Shown in pieces: positions 9,566 to 17,538 of a stretch of DNA of 64,000 bases. The position numbers and the translations under genes were made by a program. Position 1 is the first letter of the stretch; each line of letters begins with the position of its first letter. This DNA comes from Streptomyces sp. NRRL B-1140 (GTDB taxonomy: Bacteria; Actinomycetota; Actinomycetes; Streptomycetales; Streptomycetaceae): positions 1 through 64,000 of the forward strand of contig NZ_LGEA01000091.1 in NCBI RefSeq assembly GCF_001280065.1, written 5' to 3'. Below the pieces are notes generated by a model, which had not been told where the DNA came from, did no database searches, and saw only the letters and a list, made by a program, of their open reading frames with translations.

Positions 9566-9804
9566 GCCTTCTGTGACGGCTGGGACGACCGCGCTGCGTT
9601 ATCGAACGTTAATGGAGGCGCGGGGGGTATTCCAGCGATTCCACTTGATCATTAACCTTTTTCGCATGGACTTACCTGACATGACCGGCTTAAATCGGGC
9701 GAGTTGACCGCCTCGTAAGTGACCGACGGGTTTTGACGGTGCGTCAGTTGTTATGCGGAGCGGGGCGGTTCGCTCACCGAACGTGATGGCGTATCGAGAA
9801 AGCA

Positions 9805-9840
9805 CCGAGGGCCGGAATCCTTTTGGATTCCGGCCCTCGG
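9805..9840 (-). terminator. tRNA-Met terminator
   Basis: A perfect 16-bp stem (9805-9820 with 9825-9840) has a TTTT loop directly downstream of the tRNA on the minus strand, followed by a T-rich stretch. Confidence 0.85.
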
Positions 9841-9847
9841 CCTTCAG

Positions 9848-9921
9848 TAGCGGGGACAGGATTTGAACCTGCGACCTCTGGGTTATGAGCCCAGCGAGCT
9901 ACCGAGCTGCTCCACCCCGCG
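9848..9921 (-). tRNA. Initiator tRNA-Met (CAU)
   Basis: A 74-nt cloverleaf with anticodon CAU. It has the initiator hallmarks: the three G-C pairs GGG/CCC next to the anticodon loop, and a mismatched first acceptor pair (C1 opposite U72). CCA is not encoded. Confidence 0.95.
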
Positions 9922-9970
9922 TCGCCATCCGCGGGACCGCTCGCACACACCCGCCGCTCGGGCTCCGCAC

Positions 9971-11101
9971 TCAGCGCAGCAGGTGGCGGTTCGGGGCCTT
10001 GGCCCGCGCCTCGTGCTCCGGGAGGACGAGGACCTCCGCCCCCTGAGCCGCCAGCAGGCCGCTGCCGTCGGCGTCCGTCACGAAGGTGTCCGGCTCGCGC
10101 CAGGCCGTGACGACCCGTCGGACGCCCGCGTCGAGGATCAGCCGGGCGCAGGGTGCGGGGCGGGAGGAGCGGCGGGCGCACGGCTCCAGGCTGCTGTACA
10201 CCGTCGCGCCGGGCAGGCGGGGGTCGGCCGGGTCGAGCTTCGCGAGAGCCGCCTCCTCCGCGTGCACCACTGGGTCGCCGCCCTCGCGGGAGTGGCCGCG
10301 GGCCAGTTCCGTGCCGTCGGCGGCGACCACGACCGCGCCCACGCTGAACGCCGTGTCCGACGGCGGACAGCGCTCGGCCAGCTCACAGGCGCGGGCCAGC
10401 CAGTGGTGGTCGGCGGCGGCGGACAGGGGGCCGGTGCCCGGGGCGGTCGGCTCGTAGCGCATCAGGACGACGTCTTCGATCCGCCGCGATTCCAGCAGCC
10501 GGAGCCGGCCGCCCTGGTAGCCGCCGGGGCCGAAGAGACGGGGGGCCCGGGGGTCGCCCACGAAGAGCGGGGCGAGGACCAGCTGGAGTTCGTCGGCGAG
10601 GCCCTGGGTGAGGAGCTGGGTGTGGATCAGGCCGCCGCCCTCGACCATGAGCCGTTCCACGCCCCGGACGTCGTGCAGGTGCGTGAGCAGCCGCCGCCAG
10701 TCGAGGTCGGCGCCGAGCGGGACGACGTCGGTGGCCAGACCCAGGGCACGGGCGCGTTCGGCGCCCTGGTCGGTCGTGTAGAGGACCTTGTCGCCGCCGG
10801 TGTGCCAGAAGCGGGCGTCCGGATCGAGGTCGCCGGAGCCGCTGACGGTGACCTTGAGCGGGTACTCGGGCTTGCCCGCGGCCGTGCGGGCGGACCGGCG
10901 CCGCTCCGAGTTCACCAGCAGGCGCGGATTGTCGGCCCGGATGGTGCCGGCGCCGATCAGGATCGCGTCCACGGAGGCCCGCACCTCGTCGACCCGGTCG
11001 AAGTCGGCCGGGCTGGACAGGAGCAGGCGGTCGGGTCCGGTGTCGTCCAGGTAGCCGTCGAGGGAGACGGCGGCGGACAGCAGGACGTACGGGTGAGGCA
11101 T
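9971..11101 (-). CDS. RibD-like reductase-deaminase fusion, domain order reversed
   Basis: A 376-residue fusion. The N-terminal part (about 1-230) is a RibD C-terminal / dihydrofolate-reductase-like pyrimidine reductase, opening VLLSAAVSLDGYLDD, with VEGGG later. The C-terminal part (about 240-376) is a cytidine-deaminase-like domain with zinc motif HAEE and a later S-S-LEPC-x5-PAPC block. Canonical RibD has deaminase first and reductase second. The start is the ATG at 11101 with GGAG upstream. It is divergent from a MarR gene, and a GTP cyclohydrolase II gene lies close by. This suggests successive GTP-cyclohydrolase-II, deamination and reduction steps. Whether this feeds riboflavin or a specialised metabolite cannot be told from sequence. 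Confidence 0.85.
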   Translation of the reverse strand: MPHPYVLLSAAVSLDGYLDDTGPDRLLLSSPADFDRVDEVRASVDAILIGAGTIRADNPRLLVNSERRRSARTAAGKPEYPLKVTVSGSGDLDPDARFWHTGGDKVLYTTDQGAERARALGLATDVVPLGADLDWRRLLTHLHDVRGVERLMVEGGGLIHTQLLTQGLADELQLVLAPLFVGDPRAPRLFGPGGYQGGRLRLLESRRIEDVVLMRYEPTAPGTGPLSAAADHHWLARACELAERCPPSDTAFSVGAVVVAADGTELARGHSREGGDPVVHAEEAALAKLDPADPRLPGATVYSSLEPCARRSSRPAPCARLILDAGVRRVVTAWREPDTFVTDADGSGLLAAQGAEVLVLPEHEARAKAPNRHLLR

Positions 11102-11143
11102 CGGTGCTCCGCGGCTGGTCGGGACGGCGGGACTGAGCAAGGC

Positions 11144-11172
11144 TTGGTTCAAGTTTGAAACAAACCTACACT
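11144..11172 (+). promoter_or_regulatory. Promoter and operator of the MarR gene
   Basis: Predicted -35 TTGGTT (11144-11149) and -10 TACACT (11167-11172) are 17 bp apart. The palindrome TTCAAGTTTGAA (11148-11159) covers the -35 edge and spacer. The predicted start point falls on the ATG at 11179, so the mRNA is probably leaderless. Confidence 0.6.
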
Positions 11173-11178
11173 GGTGGC

Positions 11179-11688
11179 ATGACGACTCGCTGGCTCACCC
11201 CCGAGGAGCAGCGCGCCTGGCGCGCCTACATCGCCGCCTCGCTGCTCCTGGAGGACGCGATCGACCGGCAGCTGCAGCAGGACGCCGGCATGCCGCACCT
11301 TTACTACTCCATCCTGTCCGTCCTGTCGGAGTCCCCCGAGCGGCGACTGCGCATGACCGACCTCGCGGAGCGGCTGAAGATCACGCGCAGCCGGCTGACG
11401 TACGCGGTGACGCGGCTGGAGAAGGACGGCATGCTGCGGCGCGAGGCCTGCCGGCACGACAAGCGGGGCAGCATCGCGGCGCTGACCGACGAGGGTTTCG
11501 CCGTGCTGGAGCGCGCGGCGCCCGGGCATGTCGCGACCGTGCGGAGCTCCCTTTTCGACCGGCTCAGCGAGGAGCAGGTGGGGCAGCTCGAGGAGATCTC
11601 CTCGGCGATCGCGCGGGGGCTGCAGGAGGACGGGGCGCGGGCGGCGGCGGACGAGGTGCCGTGGCGGCGGAGGTCGTCGACGGCCTGA
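11179..11688 (+). CDS. MarR-family regulator of the GTP-cyclohydrolase locus
   Basis: A 169-residue winged-helix MarR protein. The recognition region is LRMTDLAERLKITRSRLTYAVTRLEKDGML, and the wing carries RHDKRGSIAALT. It lies between a divergent reductase-deaminase gene and a co-directional GTP cyclohydrolase II gene. Palindromes built on TTCAA/TTGAA occur at its own promoter and twice before the cyclohydrolase, so it is the natural candidate to bind all three. The ATG at 11179 is used. An upstream in-frame TTG at 11155 lies inside the operator and has no ribosome-binding site. Confidence 0.85.
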   Translation: MTTRWLTPEEQRAWRAYIAASLLLEDAIDRQLQQDAGMPHLYYSILSVLSESPERRLRMTDLAERLKITRSRLTYAVTRLEKDGMLRREACRHDKRGSIAALTDEGFAVLERAAPGHVATVRSSLFDRLSEEQVGQLEEISSAIARGLQEDGARAAADEVPWRRRSSTA

Positions 11689-11721
11689 TCGTGACGCGCG
11701 CCACACGAAGCCGGATTCCGA

Positions 11722-11783
11722 TTGCTTCAACTTTAAAGCACGAGTAGGGTTCCGGTCGTGGATCTGCTTCAAATCTGAAGCAG
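11722..11783 (+). promoter_or_regulatory. Promoter with two MarR-type operators before GTP cyclohydrolase II
   Basis: Predicted -35 TTGCTT (11722-11727) and -10 TAGGGT (11745-11750) have a 17-bp spacer. Operator A, TGCTTCAACTTTAAAGCA (11723-11740), overlaps the -35 and spacer. Operator B, CTGCTTCAAATCTGAAGCAG (11764-11783), has perfect 8-bp arms and lies just past the start point. Their centres are 42 bp apart, four helical turns. Confidence 0.65.
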
Positions 11784-11825
11784 ACGGCTGTGCAGCCGAA
11801 CAGGAACGGAACCCGGAGGCCCCGC

Positions 11826-12467
11826 ATGCCCGACACCCCCGCCGTCATCGCCACCGAGCGCTCCCGCGTCCGGGTCCCGCTGCGTTTCCACGACGGCTAC
11901 GAGGCGGACGCCGAGCTCGTCACCTTCCACGGCCTGGCCGACGGCCAGGAACACGTGGCCGTGGTCCTCGGCGAGCCCGGCCCGGTCCCGCTGGTGCGGC
12001 TGCACTCCGAGTGCCTGACCGGGGACGTGTTCGGCTCCGCCCGCTGCGACTGCGGCCCGCAGCTGCGCGAGGCGGTCGAGAGCATCGCCGAGCGCGGCGG
12101 AGTGCTGCTCTACCTCCGCCAGGAGGGCCGCGGCATCGGCCTCTACAACAAGCTCGACGCGTACGCCCTGCAGGACCAGGGGCTCGACACGTACGAGGCG
12201 AACGCGGCGCTGGGACTGCCAGAGGACGCCCGCGACTACACGGCGGCGGCCCAGATGCTCCGGGCCCTGGGCATCGGCGAACTGGACCTGCTCTCCAACA
12301 ACCCCGACAAGGCGGGCCAGTTGCGGTCCCTGGGTGTCGACGTCCGGGAGCGGATCCCCACGGGCGTCTTCACCACCGCCCACAACGTCCGCTACCTGCG
12401 CGCGAAAGTCCTCCAGACCCAGCACACGCTGCCGCTCGCCGCGCTGGCGGAGCTCAACGCCGGCTGA
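11826..12467 (+). CDS. GTP cyclohydrolase II
   Basis: A 213-residue stand-alone GTP cyclohydrolase II. These enzymes convert GTP to 2,5-diamino-6-ribosylamino-4-pyrimidinone 5'-phosphate, formate and pyrophosphate. The zinc motif CLTGDVFGSARCDCG (three cysteines), the Arg/Glu-rich loop YLRQEGRGIGL and the C-terminal LLSNNPDKAGQL are all intact. The start is the ATG at 11826, with GGAGG six bases upstream. It has no fused RibB domain, unlike many primary riboflavin enzymes, so it may be a second, inducible copy. The symbol ribA would fit the activity but not necessarily the pathway. Confidence 0.9.
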   Translation: MPDTPAVIATERSRVRVPLRFHDGYEADAELVTFHGLADGQEHVAVVLGEPGPVPLVRLHSECLTGDVFGSARCDCGPQLREAVESIAERGGVLLYLRQEGRGIGLYNKLDAYALQDQGLDTYEANAALGLPEDARDYTAAAQMLRALGIGELDLLSNNPDKAGQLRSLGVDVRERIPTGVFTTAHNVRYLRAKVLQTQHTLPLAALAELNAG

Positions 12468-12502
12468 GCGGTCGCCGGTCCGGCCGGGCACGGAACCGGA
12501 CT

Positions 12503-12527
12503 GCTTGCCCCTCGCTTCCTCGGGTAC
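12503..12527 (+). promoter_or_regulatory. SigB-type promoter candidate
   Basis: GCTT (12503-12506), a 15-bp spacer and GGGTAC (12522-12527) match the published Streptomyces SigB pattern GNNT-N14-16-GGGTAC/T. They lie 58 bp before the MarR gene at 12585. Confidence 0.5.
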
Positions 12528-12584
12528 AGCCTTTGCAAGAGGGCGACCTCATCAGTACCCGGAGCTTTTTGGAAGTGACCGTTC

Positions 12585-13088
12585 GTGACCGATCTCGGCG
12601 GCCCCGGCAACCACCACCGGGCGAAGGGACCGGGCGAGGGCCCGCAGGCCGTCGCAGCGCAGATCGCCGATGCCGTGGAGAGCCTGGCGGAACTGTGGTC
12701 GATCGCCGCCCAGGAGGCGTCGCTGCGCCTGTCACCGCACCAGTTGCGGGCACTGCGCACCGTGCAGGCGGCACCCGGCCTGAACCTGACGGCCCTCGCG
12801 GACGGCCTCGACATCGGTCTCCCCACGGCCAGCCGCCTCTGCGACCGCCTGGCGGCGGCGGGCCTCCTGGAACGGACCCCGCACCCCGACACCCGCCGCG
12901 AGGTGCAGTTGTGGCTCACCTCACACGGGCAGCACGTCCTGTGCGATGTCGCCGACCGCCGCGCCCAGGCCCTGGCCACAGCCCTGGCGGCGATGGAACC
13001 GGCCGAACGGACGGCGCTGAGCACGGGCTTGCGAGGGTTTCTGGCAGCCCGGGACACGGTGGTACCCCACGTCGACGGCACCGAGTGA
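12585..13088 (+). CDS. MarR-family transcriptional regulator beside the stressosome operon
   Basis: A 167-residue MarR winged-helix protein. The recognition segment is LNLTALADGLDIGLPTASRLCDRLAAAGLLER, and the wing contains DTRREVQLWLT. It is closely similar in layout to the MarR gene at 17539 (both share TASRLCDRL / TSRLCDRL wording), so the two are paralogues flanking the stress locus. It converges on the rsbT-like/SpoIIE operon and has a SigB-type promoter candidate upstream. GTG 12585 follows GGAAG. Confidence 0.82.
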   Translation: MTDLGGPGNHHRAKGPGEGPQAVAAQIADAVESLAELWSIAAQEASLRLSPHQLRALRTVQAAPGLNLTALADGLDIGLPTASRLCDRLAAAGLLERTPHPDTRREVQLWLTSHGQHVLCDVADRRAQALATALAAMEPAERTALSTGLRGFLAARDTVVPHVDGTE

Positions 13089-13135
13089 GTTCGTCCACCT
13101 GACGCCCGGCCACCGGCGCCACGTCACAACGCCCC

Positions 13136-14212
13136 TCAGGCCCCCGAGCCATGGCGGCTCACGCCGCCGGCGGTGAGGACCGCCACGCAGGTGTCGTCCC
13201 GGACCGGGCGGGCCGCGCTCCCCGCGTCCCGGAGCACCACCGCGGCCGCGACCGCCGGGTCGCAGCCGGGCAGTACGCCGTCGTCGGGCGGCGTCCAGCG
13301 GCTGGGCAGGCCGTCGCTGTGCAGCACCAGCAGACTGTCCGCGTTCCAGGACATCCGCTGCACGGGCACGGACGCCGGTGCCTGCGCGCCCACGATGCCG
13401 GGGTGGGACAGCAGCGCCTTCCACGTGCCGTCGGTCCGCAGCCGGGCACCGACGTTGCCGATCCCGGCGAAACTCAACTGCGCCTGTCGCACATCCAGTT
13501 GGGCCACGGCGACGGCGGCGCCCCGGGTCGGGCGCAGGGTGCGGCCCAGGCGGCGCAGGATCTCGGCGGGCGGCAGTTCCGCCAGAGCGCGCAGTTCCGT
13601 CACCGCCGCGGTGGAGGCCTCGGCGGCCTTCGCCCCGTGCCCGAGCCCGTCGGCGAGCAGCAGGGTCAGACGGTCACCGGAGCGCACCCGGGCCCAGCCG
13701 TCCCCCGACTGCTCGGCCCGGCCCAGGGGGACGTTGACACCCCCGGCGCGCGGACCCGGCGGGGGCGGCCCCTGGTTGCGGACGGCCGGCTCGTGGCCGA
13801 TCCGGGCCATCACGACGGTGCCCCGGCCCGGCGCGCTGTGCAGATCGAAGTCGTTCGCTATGCGCCGGCACGTCCCGAGCCCGGCTCCGAGTGAGGCGGC
13901 GACGGTCGTGGTGTAGCCGTCGCGCATCGCCGCCGCGACGTCCGGGATGCCGGGTCCGTGGTCGAGCGAGACGAGCTGCACGGCCGTCCGGGGGCCGTCG
14001 TCGTAGGCCCGCTCGACGAGGTTGATCAGCACACGCCCGCCCTCCGCGTGCCGCAGCAGGTTGGTCGCCAGCTCCGTCGCCACGAGCGCGGCGGTCGCGG
14101 TGCGGTTCGGGGGCAGGCCGGCGCAGGCACTGGCCTCCTCGGCCGCCACCCGCACGTCCCGCACCCGCGTCGAGTCGTCCTCCACCGGCATGTCCCAGAC
14201 CCTGCTCATCAC
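13136..14212 (-). CDS. ATPase-SpoIIE phosphatase (RsbX/RsbU-like) of the stressosome operon
   Basis: A 358-residue two-domain protein. Residues about 1-150 form a HATPase_c anti-sigma-kinase-like domain (ATELATNLLRHA, DHGPGIPD, SLGAGLGTCRRI). Residues about 155-358 form a PP2C-type SpoIIE phosphatase (LLLADGLGHGAKAAEAS, the acidic-metal pattern, VLHSDGL). Partner-switching pathways use such phosphatases to reset RsbS/RsbR (RsbX role) or to activate RsbV (RsbU role). As the last gene of an rsbR-S-T operon, an RsbX-like role is the simplest reading. The start codon overlaps the rsbT stop by 4 nt (ATGA). Confidence 0.85.
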   Translation of the reverse strand: MMSRVWDMPVEDDSTRVRDVRVAAEEASACAGLPPNRTATAALVATELATNLLRHAEGGRVLINLVERAYDDGPRTAVQLVSLDHGPGIPDVAAAMRDGYTTTVAASLGAGLGTCRRIANDFDLHSAPGRGTVVMARIGHEPAVRNQGPPPPGPRAGGVNVPLGRAEQSGDGWARVRSGDRLTLLLADGLGHGAKAAEASTAAVTELRALAELPPAEILRRLGRTLRPTRGAAVAVAQLDVRQAQLSFAGIGNVGARLRTDGTWKALLSHPGIVGAQAPASVPVQRMSWNADSLLVLHSDGLPSRWTPPDDGVLPGCDPAVAAAVVLRDAGSAARPVRDDTCVAVLTAGGVSRHGSGA

Positions 14213-14655
14213 GGCACCGTCCGGGCGGGTGGCACGACGGTGGCCCAGGCGGTGACGGTGACGGTGGTCCCCTCACCGGGCCGGCTGTCCACCTCGAACT
14301 CCTGCACCAGCCGCTTGGCCCCGCTCAGCCCGAGCCCGAGCCCGCCGCCGCTGGTGTAGCCGTCGGTGAGCGCCTGGTCCAGGTCGCGGATGCCGGGCCC
14401 GGTGTCGACGAAGGACAGCCGCAGCCCCCGCGACGAGCCGGCGTCCAGCGGGGTGAGCTCCACATGGCCGCCCCCGCCGTGGACGAGGGTGTTGCGGGCC
14501 AGTTCGCTCGCCGCCGTGACGAGCTTGGTCTGCTGCACGAGCCCGAAGCCGAGCTCGGCGGCGGCCTGCCGGACCTGCTGGCGAACCCACGCCAGATCGG
14601 CGTCCGAGCCGATCGGCAGGGTGGCCGGGCCGGCATGGCGGGAAGCCTGCATCAT
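14209..14655 (-). CDS. rsbT: RsbT-like switch kinase
   Basis: A 148-residue GHKL-ATPase serine kinase. The motifs are ELARN (N box), DTGPGIRD and GGLGLGLSGAKRL. In Bacillus, RsbT phosphorylates RsbS and RsbR in the stressosome and then leaves to activate RsbU. It is translationally coupled on both sides: its ATG overlaps the rsbS stop (14652-14655), and its stop overlaps the next ATG. There are two consecutive ATG codons at the start (14655 and 14652). Its place directly after rsbS supports RsbT over a generic anti-sigma factor. Confidence 0.88.
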   Translation of the reverse strand: MMQASRHAGPATLPIGSDADLAWVRQQVRQAAAELGFGLVQQTKLVTAASELARNTLVHGGGGHVELTPLDAGSSRGLRLSFVDTGPGIRDLDQALTDGYTSGGGLGLGLSGAKRLVQEFEVDSRPGEGTTVTVTAWATVVPPARTVP

Positions 14656-15065
14656 GGACTCCCCTCGCCCCGGCGCGTGCTCACGCCGAGGAGCTCCATG
14701 GCACGTTCGACGTCCAGCGCCGTTCTCAGGCCGGGCAGGGTGAGCCCCAGCTCGACCAGAGTGATCGCCACCGCCGGGCGCATCCCGGCCAGCACCGTAC
14801 GGGCCGCCAGCAGCTTGGCTCCGGCGGCGATCTCGGCGAGGACCCGGCCCAGGAAGGAGTCGACGATCTCCACACCGGAGATGTCGATCACCACTCCGGT
14901 CACCCGGCTGTGCGAGATCCGGGCCGTGATGTCCTGCTGGAGCTGCTCGGCCATCCCGTCGTGCAACTCCCCCTGGAGGGTGACCAGCAGGACATCGCCC
15001 AGCTGGAGGACCGGCACGGTGAAGCCGTGCCCGCCCACGGGCCCGTGTCCCGCGAAGCCGGTCAC
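14652..15065 (-). CDS. rsbS: RsbS-like STAS scaffold protein
   Basis: A 137-residue single STAS-domain protein. The start is GTG 15065, which overlaps the rsbR stop codon (GTGA). The first residues are Gly-rich, then the STAS core follows: VPVLQLGDVLLVTLQGELHD, then VVIDISGVEIVDSFLGRVL containing the conserved phosphorylatable serine (DSF), and later AGMRPAVAITLVELGL. In the stressosome, RsbS and RsbR build the pseudo-icosahedral core that holds RsbT until stress triggers phosphorylation. Confidence 0.88.
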   Translation of the reverse strand: MTGFAGHGPVGGHGFTVPVLQLGDVLLVTLQGELHDGMAEQLQQDITARISHSRVTGVVIDISGVEIVDSFLGRVLAEIAAGAKLLAARTVLAGMRPAVAITLVELGLTLPGLRTALDVERAMELLGVSTRRGEGSP

Positions 15066-15979
15066 CGCGTGCCCGCGTCCGCCGCCGTACCGGCCGCCCT
15101 CAGCGGTGCGATCTCGACCCCCTGCTCGCTGAGCGCGTAGGCGAGCGCGTCCGCCAGGCTGGAGCGGGTGAGCACCGTGCCCAGGTCGATGCCCAGGTGG
15201 ACGATGGTCTGCGCGATCGCGGGCCGGATGCCGGAGACGATGCACTCGGCGCCCATCAGCCGCGCCGCCGCCACGGTCTTCATCAGGTGCTGGGCGACCA
15301 GCGAGTCGACCGTGGGCACGCCGGTGATGTCGAGGATGGCGTACCGGGCGCGCTCGGCGACGATCGCGTCCAGCAGGCTCTCCATGACCACCTGGCTGCG
15401 CGCGCTGTCCAGGGTGCCGATCAGCGGTACGGCGACGGTGCTCTCCCACAGCTTGATCACCGGGGTGGCCACCTCGTGCAGCTGCTCGCGCTGCCGGGCG
15501 ATCAGCTCCTCGCCCGCGCTGAGCGTGGTCTCCATCACGACCAGCCGCAGCGTGCCCATGAGCACGGTCAGCGCCAGTACCGCCTCCTGCGCCTCGGGGG
15601 CGTTCGGCTCCGGGAACTCGGCGCGCAGCAGTTCGACCGCCGGCTCGCGCAGCGCGGCCACCTCGCTGGCCACCCCGTCCGGGTCGGTGCCCGTGCGGGC
15701 GCGGGAGGCGGCCATCCGCCCCAGCTGGTCGCGCACGGCCTCGAATCCGGACGCCCGGATGTCGTCCAGCCGCCCGGAGGCCGCCACCGCCGCCAGCGCC
15801 GCGGTCACGGCCCTGCCGGCCTCCACCGCCTCGTCCCGGGACACGGTGAAGACCGTGCGGAACAGCGCGGCGTCCGCCCACCGTTGGGCGATCTGCTCCC
15901 GACGCCGTTCCAGGAAGGCGCTCACCTGGTATACGGCCGGCTCCTGTTCCGCGTTCTCTTCCGACACCGACACTTGCAT
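15062..15979 (-). CDS. rsbR: RsbR-type stressosome sensor (RsbR_N + STAS)
   Basis: A 305-residue RsbRD-like protein. The N-terminal helical sensor domain (about 15-165) opens YQVSAFLERRREQIAQRW. It is followed by a linker helix and a C-terminal STAS domain (about 175-290) with ILDITGVPTVDSLVAQHL and SGIRPAIAQTIVHLGIDL. The first gene of the rsbR-rsbS-rsbT-phosphatase operon; each later gene overlaps the one before by 4 nt. The start is ATG 15979 with AAGGGAG close upstream. Its signal is unknown; N-terminal RsbR domains resemble haem-less globins. Confidence 0.88.
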   Translation of the reverse strand: MQVSVSEENAEQEPAVYQVSAFLERRREQIAQRWADAALFRTVFTVSRDEAVEAGRAVTAALAAVAASGRLDDIRASGFEAVRDQLGRMAASRARTGTDPDGVASEVAALREPAVELLRAEFPEPNAPEAQEAVLALTVLMGTLRLVVMETTLSAGEELIARQREQLHEVATPVIKLWESTVAVPLIGTLDSARSQVVMESLLDAIVAERARYAILDITGVPTVDSLVAQHLMKTVAAARLMGAECIVSGIRPAIAQTIVHLGIDLGTVLTRSSLADALAYALSEQGVEIAPLRAAGTAADAGTR

Positions 15980-16031
15980 CGCTCCCTTGCACGGGCCGGA
16001 CCGAGGTGCGCGACGGCGCCTCAGCCGTTAC

Positions 16032-16045
16032 TTGCCGTATGACAA
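16032..16045 (-). promoter_or_regulatory. Shared 14-bp motif upstream of rsbR
   Basis: Read toward rsbR, the minus strand shows TTGTCATACGGCAA, about 55 bp before the start. It differs at one position from the motif upstream of the sigma gene (18120-18133). It is an imperfect palindrome and a plausible operator for one of the two MarR proteins of this locus. Confidence 0.55.
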
Positions 16046-16117
16046 ACATTAGTGCCGGTGTACGGCACCACCAAACAATCGCTCACTGCCGCCCCCGACC
16101 TGCGCCTGCCCCGTCCC

Positions 16118-17290
16118 TTACCGCCCACGCCAGTCCAGACACACCACGAGGGCGTCGTCGTCCGGGGTGGACCCGCCGCGGTGGCCCGGCAGTTCGCGCA
16201 GGAGGGCCCGGGGCACCTCGGCGGCCGGCAGCAGCCGGGTCGCCTGGATCGCCCGGGCCAGAGCGGCGTCCCCGTAGGCCTCGCCACCCGGGGACGCGAC
16301 GTCGTAGACCCCGTCGCTCACGAAGACCAGGCGGTCGCCCGGCTCGACCCGGAACTCCTGGACCACGTAGTCGGTCTCCTCGAACATGCCGAGCGGCAGC
16401 TGGGCGTCGAAGGGCATGCGCTCCACCGCTCCCCCGCGCAGCCGCAGCATCTGCGGCGACCCGGCGTCCACCGCCCGGACCCGGCCGGTGGCCAGGTCGA
16501 AGTCGAGCATCAGGGCGGAGAGGTAGCAGCGGCCCCGGTAGTGCGCGTACACCGCCTGGTCGGCCAGGGCCGCCTGGTCGTCGATGGACAGCCCGGCCCG
16601 GCGCGCGTTGCGCAGGGCGTTGATCGCCAGCGCCGTCAGCAGGGAGGCCTCGATGCCCTCGCCCATGCCGTTGGTGACGTAGAGGCTGAGCCGGTCGGCG
16701 GAGGCGGACCAGTCGAAGTTGTCGCCGAAGATCGCGTACGCCGGCTCCAGCTGCGCGCCCAGCTCGTACTCGGGGCGGGCGCAGGAGCGGCCCGGCAGCA
16801 GCTGCCACTGCATCTCGGCGGCCAGCGTGAGCCGGTCCCGGCGGCGCGCCTGGAGATACAGGTCGGTGTCCCGCTCGGCCACGACGACCTCGTGCCCGAG
16901 CACTTGGGCGATCTCGGCCAGCTCGTCCAGGCGGCCCTCGGCATGCTCCGCGCCCGGCAGGGTCACCGTCAGCACCCCGAGGCGGTCGCCGCGCACGGTG
17001 ACCGGCAGATGCGCCCGCACGAGGTCGCCCGGGAGGGTTTCCACGTACGGCTCCTGCGCACCGAAGGCCCGGCCCGCCGGGCTGTTGTGCACGGACACCG
17101 GCTGGAGGGTGTGCGGCAGCACGGACACCGGCTGAAGCACCGTCAGCCCGTAGTCCGCGAGGAAAAGCTCGACGGAGTCCGCCGCGTACTGGTCGGCCAG
17201 TACACGACGGACCGCGTCCAGCAGTTGATGGGGCGCCGCCGTGCGCAGGGCGCGCTCGGCGGCCACGAATCTGCTCGTGATCGTGTTCAC
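16118..17290 (-). CDS. GAF-PP2C SpoIIE-family phosphatase (RsbU-like)
   Basis: A 390-residue cytoplasmic protein. The N-terminal GAF-like sensor region (about 20-160) is followed by a PP2C/SpoIIE phosphatase (about 165-385). The phosphatase shows LAAEMQWQLLPGRS, the YVTNGMGEGIEAS segment and VFVSDGVYDVASPGGEAYG. Canonical SpoIIE phosphatases have D(I/M)xGHG at the first metal block. Here it reads VTNGMGEG, so the expected Asp is Asn, which may weaken metal binding. It is upstream of and co-directional with rsbR (138 bp gap), so the genes may be co-transcribed. It is the natural RsbU-type output partner of RsbT. GTG 17290 lacks a clear ribosome-binding site. Confidence 0.8.
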   Translation of the reverse strand: MNTITSRFVAAERALRTAAPHQLLDAVRRVLADQYAADSVELFLADYGLTVLQPVSVLPHTLQPVSVHNSPAGRAFGAQEPYVETLPGDLVRAHLPVTVRGDRLGVLTVTLPGAEHAEGRLDELAEIAQVLGHEVVVAERDTDLYLQARRRDRLTLAAEMQWQLLPGRSCARPEYELGAQLEPAYAIFGDNFDWSASADRLSLYVTNGMGEGIEASLLTALAINALRNARRAGLSIDDQAALADQAVYAHYRGRCYLSALMLDFDLATGRVRAVDAGSPQMLRLRGGAVERMPFDAQLPLGMFEETDYVVQEFRVEPGDRLVFVSDGVYDVASPGGEAYGDAALARAIQATRLLPAAEVPRALLRELPGHRGGSTPDDDALVVCLDWRGR

Positions 17291-17538
17291 GGGGGTTGTT
17301 CACCATCCTCGGTGGGACGCCGGCGCGTCCTCGGAAAATCGGTCCATGTCCACGGGCCGGGGATGCGGGCCCCGGGCGGTTCACTTCACGCCTGACGCCG
17401 CGACGGGCGCCGCTCGTCCCGTCGGGCCGAAGCCTTCCCGCCGCGGCACCGCTGCCGTGCCGCAGGGCGTCGCGACGGGGCGAACGTCGCCTGCCGCGGC
17501 ACTAGTACGCTGACGGCCACCCCGGTGCCTGCGAGAGT

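Noticed and set aside
14652..16049. A single long frame across rsbR and rsbS
   Set aside because: It reads rsbR out of frame; the correct layout is two genes with a 4-nt GTGA overlap at 15062-15065.
16083..17384. Alternative minus-strand frame over the GAF-PP2C gene
   Set aside because: The frame at 16118-17290 has family motifs; the other is Arg/Gly/Pro-rich noise.
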